From JBQTIP01 sp052388025 (GTDB lineage: Bacteria; Actinomycetota; UBA4738; HRBIN12): 9,441 nucleotides of DNA. The stretch's first letter is position 1. The number at the start of each line of letters is the position of its first letter. This document shows positions 6,575 to 9,441 of the stretch, piece by piece. Location: assembly GCA_052388025.1 (NCBI GenBank), contig JBQTIP010000027.1:1-9441 (forward strand), written 5' to 3'. The notes beneath the pieces are model-generated. The model was not told where the DNA came from. It searched no databases and saw nothing but the letters and a program-made list of their open reading frames with translations. The position numbers were made by a program, and so were the translations under genes.

Positions 6575-7731
6575 CACGCCATCCCCAGCCCTTGCGCCTT
6601 CTGGTAGGCCTTACCCTCGGTGGGGATGGACGGCGCGACCACGAGCTCGGCTTTCTGGAACTCCTTGACGTTCGCATAGCCGGTCGTCGCCATGGACGTT
6701 CGCAGCCCCCCGAACAGGTTGAGCGTGCCGTCGTTCTCGTGCGCGGGACCGACGAGGATCTCGGCGAGCGAGGCGGCCCGGGTGGTCTTCACGCGCGCTC
6801 CGCGCGGGAGAGTCGGGTGGAATGTGGCCATCCCCCAGTGGTACCCGCGGCCCGGAGCCTCGTACGCCCTGGCCAGCGGCGACCCGATCATGACCGCGTC
6901 CGCCCCGCAGGCGACCGCCTTGGCGATGTCGCCCCCCGTTCGCATCCCGCCGTCGGCGATCACGTGGCAGTAGCGACCCGTCTCGTGCAGGTGCTCACGG
7001 CGGGCGGCCGCCGCGTCCGCGATCGCCGTCGCCTGGGGAACGCCGACACCGATCACGCCGCGTGTGGTGCAAGCGGCTCCGGGCCCGACCCCGACCAGCA
7101 CGCCGACCGCGCCGGTACGCATGAGATGGAGCGCCGTCGCGAACGACGCGCAGCCGCCGACGATCACGGGGAGGTCGAACGTGGCGATGAACTCCTTCAG
7201 GTTCAGCGGCTCGGATCGGGTGGAGACATGCTCCGCGGAGACCACCGTTCCCTGGATCACCAGGATGTCGAGCTCCGCCTCCAGGATCAGCTTCGCGAAA
7301 TCGCGAACGCGCTGGGGCGTGAGCGAGGCCGACGCGATCACGCCTCCTTCCTTGATCTCGCGGATCCGGCGCACGATCAGCTCTGGCTTTATCGGCTCCT
7401 TGTAGAGCTCTTGCATCCGCCTGGTGGCCTTCTCGTCGGGCACCGAGGCGATCTCATCGAACACCGGCTCCGGATCCTCGTAACGGGTCTGCAGGCCTTC
7501 GAGGTTGAGCACGGCCAGGCCCCCCAGCCGGCCGATCTCGACGGCCGTTGCAGGCGAGACCGCCGCGTCCATGGCGGCGCCCACCACGGGTAGGGCGAAG
7601 GTGTACGCGTCGACCTCCCAGGAGATGTCTACGTCGTCGGGGTCGCGCGTTCGCCTCGACGGCACGATCGCGACCTCGTCGAATCCGTAGGCCCTGCGGG
7701 CCACCTTCCCGGTGCCGATCTCGATGTCCAT
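6574..7731 (-). CDS. guaB3: GuaB3 family IMP dehydrogenase-related protein
   Basis: This 385-residue TIM-barrel protein belongs to the IMPDH/GMP reductase superfamily. It has the nucleotide-binding and catalytic loop GPGAACTTRGVIGVGVPQ (217-234) with catalytic Cys221, and the phosphate-binding segment IADGGMRTGGDIAKAVACGADAVMIGS (258-284, listed as one block). The tandem CBS domains of classical IMP dehydrogenase are absent. The opening IEIGTGKVARRAYGFDEV and the late ATTGYANVKEFQKAEL are typical of the actinobacterial GuaB3 group (Mycobacterium Rv3410c type). Its role has long been uncertain; a cyanobacterial GuaB3 has been reported to act as a GMP reductase. A true IMP dehydrogenase (GuaB2) would then be encoded elsewhere. 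The start is ATG 7731, not the longer frame to 7785, because GGGGGAGAGG stands just upstream and the conserved sequence begins there; the upstream extension is translated hairpin DNA. It shares a TGATG overlap with guaA. Confidence 0.93.
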   Translation of the reverse strand: MDIEIGTGKVARRAYGFDEVAIVPSRRTRDPDDVDISWEVDAYTFALPVVGAAMDAAVSPATAVEIGRLGGLAVLNLEGLQTRYEDPEPVFDEIASVPDEKATRRMQELYKEPIKPELIVRRIREIKEGGVIASASLTPQRVRDFAKLILEAELDILVIQGTVVSAEHVSTRSEPLNLKEFIATFDLPVIVGGCASFATALHLMRTGAVGVLVGVGPGAACTTRGVIGVGVPQATAIADAAAARREHLHETGRYCHVIADGGMRTGGDIAKAVACGADAVMIGSPLARAYEAPGRGYHWGMATFHPTLPRGARVKTTRAASLAEILVGPAHENDGTLNLFGGLRTSMATTGYANVKEFQKAELVVAPSIPTEGKAYQKAQGLGMA

Positions 7732-7754
7732 TGCCCTCTCCCCCAGAAACGCAG

Positions 7755-7781
7755 GACGCCCACCCGAATCGGGTGGGCGTC
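7755..7781 (-). terminator. Strong 13-bp hairpin in the guaB3 leader (terminator or attenuator)
   Basis: GACGCCCACCCGA (7755-7767) is perfectly complementary to 7769-7781, leaving a single central base, so in practice about 11-12 bp closes a small loop. On the minus strand it is followed by CTGCGTTTCT, a weak T-rich tract, then the guaB3 ribosome binding site and ATG 7731. Its stem is GC-rich and would be very stable. It may terminate the methyltransferase transcript. However, only 23 nt separate it from the ATG, too few for a separate promoter, so the guaB3-guaA mRNA must either read through it or start inside this short space. Confidence 0.65.
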
Positions 7782-7793
7782 TCAACGACTCAT

Positions 7794-7824
7794 GGCTGGA
7801 AGGTACCAGCCGGCCGAGGCTGGT
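7794..7824 (-). promoter_or_regulatory. Two mutually exclusive stems upstream of the guaB3 hairpin
   Basis: Read on the minus strand, ACCAGCC (7824-7818) can pair with GGCTGGT (7811-7805) over a 6-nt loop. Alternatively GGCTGG (7811-7806) can pair with CCAGCC (7799-7794) over a 6-nt loop. The shared middle segment cannot do both. Together with the hairpin at 7755-7781 this resembles the layout of a leader that switches folds. No known riboswitch consensus was recognised, and neither stem overlaps the 7755-7781 hairpin directly. Confidence 0.35.
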
Positions 7825-7842
7825 GCGACCTCCTGGAGTCAG

Positions 7843-7848
7843 ATACTA
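7843..7848 (-). promoter_or_regulatory. Weak candidate -10 element (TAGTAT) for guaB3-guaA
   Basis: TAGTAT on the minus strand fits TAnnnT (4 of 6 to TATAAT) and overlaps the methyltransferase stop codon. Transcription from it would give a leader of about 100 nt including the alternative stems and the strong hairpin. No good -35 hexamer is seen. Read-through from the methyltransferase gene is the alternative. Confidence 0.2.
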
Positions 7849-8517
7849 GGTCTTCCTGAAGATCCCATGGAGGAAGTGGCGCACCCTCTCGGTCGATGTG
7901 CCGTAGGGGAATTGCTCGAGGACGACGGTCTCCATGGATGCCGGGAGCAACCGCGCGATCAGGGCGTACGACGCGAACTGGGGACCGCCGCCCATCCCAC
8001 CGCTCACGATCCGCCGGATCCGGGACTTCACCCCCCGGACGGAGAGAACGGAGGGTCTCGCGGACTTCGACGCCAAGAGCTGGAAGACGCCTCCGGATCT
8101 GAGCAGGCGGTCCACCTCGAGGAAGTAGGCATGCCAAGACTCCTTCGGGATCACTTGCAGGCAGCCGCGGTCGAAGATGAGCGCGAAGGCCCCGGCACGG
8201 AACGGCAGGACCGGTGCCTCAGCGATCACGAGCGTGACGGGGGCACCTTTTTGGCTCGCTAACCGTCGGGCCTGCCGAACCGCTCCGAAGGCGATGTCGA
8301 CGCCCACGGCCGGCCGGAAGAACCGAGCGAGGTATGCGGTGGCCACCCCGTAGCCGCACCCGAGATCCAAGACCGCACCGTCCGGCAATCCGCCCCGCTC
8401 GACCAGCTCGCGCAGCTGTGAAGGGGGCTCGTCGAGATGCCATGGGAATTCGGGCCCCGCGTGCTCCTCCCAGTCGGTCTCCCACAGTCTCCGCAGGTCG
8501 CGCCGATCCTCAGGCAT
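7846..8517 (-). CDS. Class I SAM-dependent methyltransferase
   Basis: This 223-residue protein has a Rossmann-type methyltransferase fold. Motif I is VLDLGCGYG (49-57), which binds S-adenosylmethionine. The acidic end of strand 2 is VGVD (D74), followed by IAFGAVRQARRLA, and IAEAPVLPF (98-106) is the motif II region. DRGCLQVIPKESWHAYFLEVDRLLRSGGVF (116-145, in short blocks) matches the DRGCFH...Y...V.RLLRPGG pattern of small TPMT/TehB-like methyltransferases. The N-terminal W...WxxH...PWHLDEPPSQLRELVERG also fits that group. The methyl acceptor cannot be predicted. The C-terminal part (about 150-223) is less typical, with a basic stretch RGVKSRIRRI. The ATG at 8517 has no Shine-Dalgarno sequence but has TACTGT 9 nt upstream, suggesting a leaderless mRNA. 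It lies 114 nt upstream of guaB3 and 173 nt downstream of cysC. Confidence 0.88.
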   Translation of the reverse strand: MPEDRRDLRRLWETDWEEHAGPEFPWHLDEPPSQLRELVERGGLPDGAVLDLGCGYGVATAYLARFFRPAVGVDIAFGAVRQARRLASQKGAPVTLVIAEAPVLPFRAGAFALIFDRGCLQVIPKESWHAYFLEVDRLLRSGGVFQLLASKSARPSVLSVRGVKSRIRRIVSGGMGGGPQFASYALIARLLPASMETVVLEQFPYGTSTERVRHFLHGIFRKT

Positions 8518-8526
8518 GGTCGTGCA

Positions 8527-8532
8527 ACAGTA
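8527..8532 (-). promoter_or_regulatory. Candidate -10 element (TACTGT) for the methyltransferase gene
   Basis: On the minus strand TACTGT fits TAnnnT and ends 9 nt before the ATG at 8517, which has no ribosome binding site. No -35 match is evident. Confidence 0.35.
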
Positions 8533-8596
8533 TGGACCGCTGCTCTCGGTCCCGGCCGGGTGCGGGCAGGAGTCCCTCTAAGGCTGCCGACGGCGG

Positions 8597-8617
8597 GCGA
8601 AGGTTCCGAACCTTCGC
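8597..8617. repeat. Perfect 21-nt inverted repeat in the cysC-methyltransferase spacer
   Basis: GCGAAGGTTC (8597-8606) and GAACCTTCGC (8608-8617) are exact inverted copies around one central base. It lies 74 nt after the cysC stop and 80 nt before the methyltransferase start, in transcription direction. It could be a transcript-end hairpin for the cysC operon, though no T-run follows, or a binding site for a dimeric regulator. The rest of the spacer 8518-8690 shows a second small palindrome, CCCGGCCGGG at 8551-8560, and no gene. Confidence 0.6.
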
Positions 8618-8690
8618 TCACAAGCGGGGCCGATGCCGGCTCGAACCCTCGGACGGTCCACCAGGACGAGCAGAATGCTCGGGGGTGCGG

Positions 8691-9248
8691 TCACGCGGAG
8701 GCGACTCCGGCTCGCTCCTGGACGTAGCCGAGCTCCTCCAGCTTGTCGCGGACCATCTGACAGGCCTCGAGCGGGGTGCACTGCTCGGTGTTGATCGTGA
8801 GCTCGGGGTTCTCCGGCGGCTCGTAGGGATCAGAGACCCCGGTGAAGTTGGGGATCTCGCCGGCGATCGCCTTCTGGTAGAGGCCCTTCACGTCGCGGCG
8901 GGTGACCTCCTCGAGCGAGGCCTCCACGTACACCTCCACGAAGTCGCCGACGAGCGCCCGGTTCTGGTCGCGCACCGCGCGGTACGGCGATATGGCAGAA
9001 ACGACCACGGCGACGCCGTTGCGGGCCAGCAGGTGCGCGACGAAGCCGATCCGCAGGATGTTCGTGTCGCGGTCCTCCTTGGAGAACCCCAGGCCCTTCG
9101 ACAGGTTCGTGCGCACGACGTCGCCGTCCAGTAGCTCCACCTTGTGGCCGCGAGCCCGGAGCTCGGGTACCAGGAGGTCGGCGATCGTCGACTTTCCGGC
9201 GCCGGACAGGCCAGTGAACCACACGCAGAACCCACGAGCCTCGCTCAC
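8691..9248 (-). CDS. cysC: Adenylylsulfate (APS) kinase
   Basis: CysC phosphorylates adenosine 5'-phosphosulfate at the 3' position with ATP to give PAPS, the sulfate donor for assimilation or sulfation, in the cytoplasm. The 185-residue length is usual for the free-standing enzyme. Visible features are Walker A GLSGAGKST (13-21), LLDGDVVRTNL (39-49), GFSKEDRDTNILRIG (54-68), the ISPYRAVRD segment (86-94) with Ser87 at the position phosphorylated in some homologues, DVKGLYQKA (119-127), and the substrate lid FTGVSDPYEPP (135-145). The start is GTG 9248, with GGAGGAGC upstream as ribosome binding site; the protein aligns from its first residues. The GTG overlaps the stop of the upstream phosphohydrolase gene (GTGA), so the two are co-transcribed and probably translationally coupled. 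An ATP sulfurylase would be expected further upstream, outside the window. Confidence 0.96.
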   Translation of the reverse strand: MSEARGFCVWFTGLSGAGKSTIADLLVPELRARGHKVELLDGDVVRTNLSKGLGFSKEDRDTNILRIGFVAHLLARNGVAVVVSAISPYRAVRDQNRALVGDFVEVYVEASLEEVTRRDVKGLYQKAIAGEIPNFTGVSDPYEPPENPELTINTEQCTPLEACQMVRDKLEELGYVQERAGVASA

Positions 9249-9441
9249 AGGAAGCTCCTCCCGACCGCCCCCTCGGGCGTCTCCATGTCGTACAGCTTCA
9301 TGATGGTCGGGCCGACGTCGATCAGGCTGAGGCCGTCGACCCGGCCGGTCGGCTGGCCGGGCAGCCCCGACATCATGAAGATGCCGGTCCGATCGTGGTT
9401 CGCCCCATCGGGGCCCGTGTCGTTCTCGTAGGTGAACAGGC
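9245..9441 (-). CDS. C-terminal part of an alkaline phosphatase superfamily phosphohydrolase/phosphodiesterase
   Basis: Only the last 65 codons are visible; the gene enters from the right edge. The tail reads LFTYENDTGPDGANHDRTGI, then FMMSGLPGQPTGRVDG, LSLIDVGPTIMKLYDMETP and EGAVGRSFL. This is the usual end of AP-superfamily (type I phosphodiesterase/nucleotide pyrophosphatase-like) enzymes. A His in a GxH-R-x-G context, here NHDRTG, is the last metal ligand, followed by a V-D-G-x-x-L-x-D-V-x-P-T helix and a G-R-S/P-L/F end. Substrate and cell location cannot be judged from this fragment. It overlaps cysC by 4 nt, which places it in a sulfate-activation operon; a role in sulfo- or phospho-nucleotide metabolism is possible but only inferred from position. 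Confidence 0.7.
   Translation of the reverse strand, partial: LFTYENDTGPDGANHDRTGIFMMSGLPGQPTGRVDGLSLIDVGPTIMKLYDMETPEGAVGRSFL

Noticed and set aside
6592..7593. 333-residue open frame on the plus strand
   Set aside because: It is entirely antisense to guaB3, whose motifs are clear; the translation has no recognisable domain.
7732..7785. Upstream extension of guaB3 by 18 codons
   Set aside because: It would translate the hairpin and the ribosome binding site; conserved sequence begins at ATG 7731.
7782..7793. Three-codon ORF (ATG AGT CGT TGA, minus strand) in the guaB3 leader as a leader peptide
   Set aside because: There is no ribosome binding site at suitable distance and no run of regulatory codons; such a short ORF is expected by chance.
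8630..8665. tRNA-like 3' end, GGCTCGAACC followed by GGACGGTCCACCA, with a 6-bp match to GGACCG at 8534
   Set aside because: The five bases on each side of the T-loop-like motif do not pair (only two pairs form), no cloverleaf arms can be placed, and the span to GGACCG is far too long for a tRNA.
1..9441. CRISPR array, insertion sequence, integrase, toxin-antitoxin or defence genes
   Set aside because: No regularly spaced repeats, transposase or integrase motifs, or known defence domains were seen on either strand; the genes are mostly housekeeping.

Overview
This is a gene-dense, high-GC window that looks like an ordinary chromosomal segment of a member of the Actinomycetota, probably an uncultured or deep-branching one. 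Three things point there: a class E sortase, a GuaB3-type IMP dehydrogenase-related protein, and a class III nucleotidyl cyclase fused to an alpha/beta-hydrolase-like domain. Several starts also lack a Shine-Dalgarno sequence but have a TAnnnT hexamer 7-9 nt upstream, as expected for leaderless transcripts. The lineage is an inference from gene content only.

Left part (1-2129). The 5' end of a cobalamin-binding-domain gene runs off the left edge on the minus strand. Divergent from it is an alpha/beta-hydrolase/cyclase gene. Its cyclase half looks intact, but its hydrolase half is damaged twice: an apparent 2-nt loss near 253 puts the conserved N-terminus out of frame, and about 100 residues including the nucleophile elbow are missing in frame. 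On the same strand follow a 53-residue single-span membrane protein and a pyridoxamine-5'-phosphate-oxidase-fold protein. The 160-nt spacer 1970-2129 holds only a short direct repeat.

Middle part (2130-5030). A full-length UvrD/PcrA helicase (minus) is divergent from a class E sortase (plus); they share a 58-nt promoter region. The sortase stop is 13 nt from the convergent guaA stop, with a small stem-loop across the junction.

Right part (5039-9441, all minus strand). In transcription order from the right edge: the 3' end of an alkaline-phosphatase-superfamily phosphohydrolase, overlapped by cysC (APS kinase); a 173-nt spacer with a perfect 21-nt inverted repeat; a class I SAM methyltransferase; a 114-nt spacer with a very stable hairpin and two mutually exclusive stems; then guaB3 and guaA, coupled by a TGATG stop/start overlap. 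GuaA makes GMP from XMP. GuaB3 acts in the same IMP/XMP/GMP node, so the hairpin-rich leader is a candidate control element for guanine nucleotide synthesis.

I found no defence system, mobile element, CRISPR array or clearly new multi-gene system. The points most worth checking are the two lesions in the cyclase gene and the structured leader in front of guaB3-guaA.
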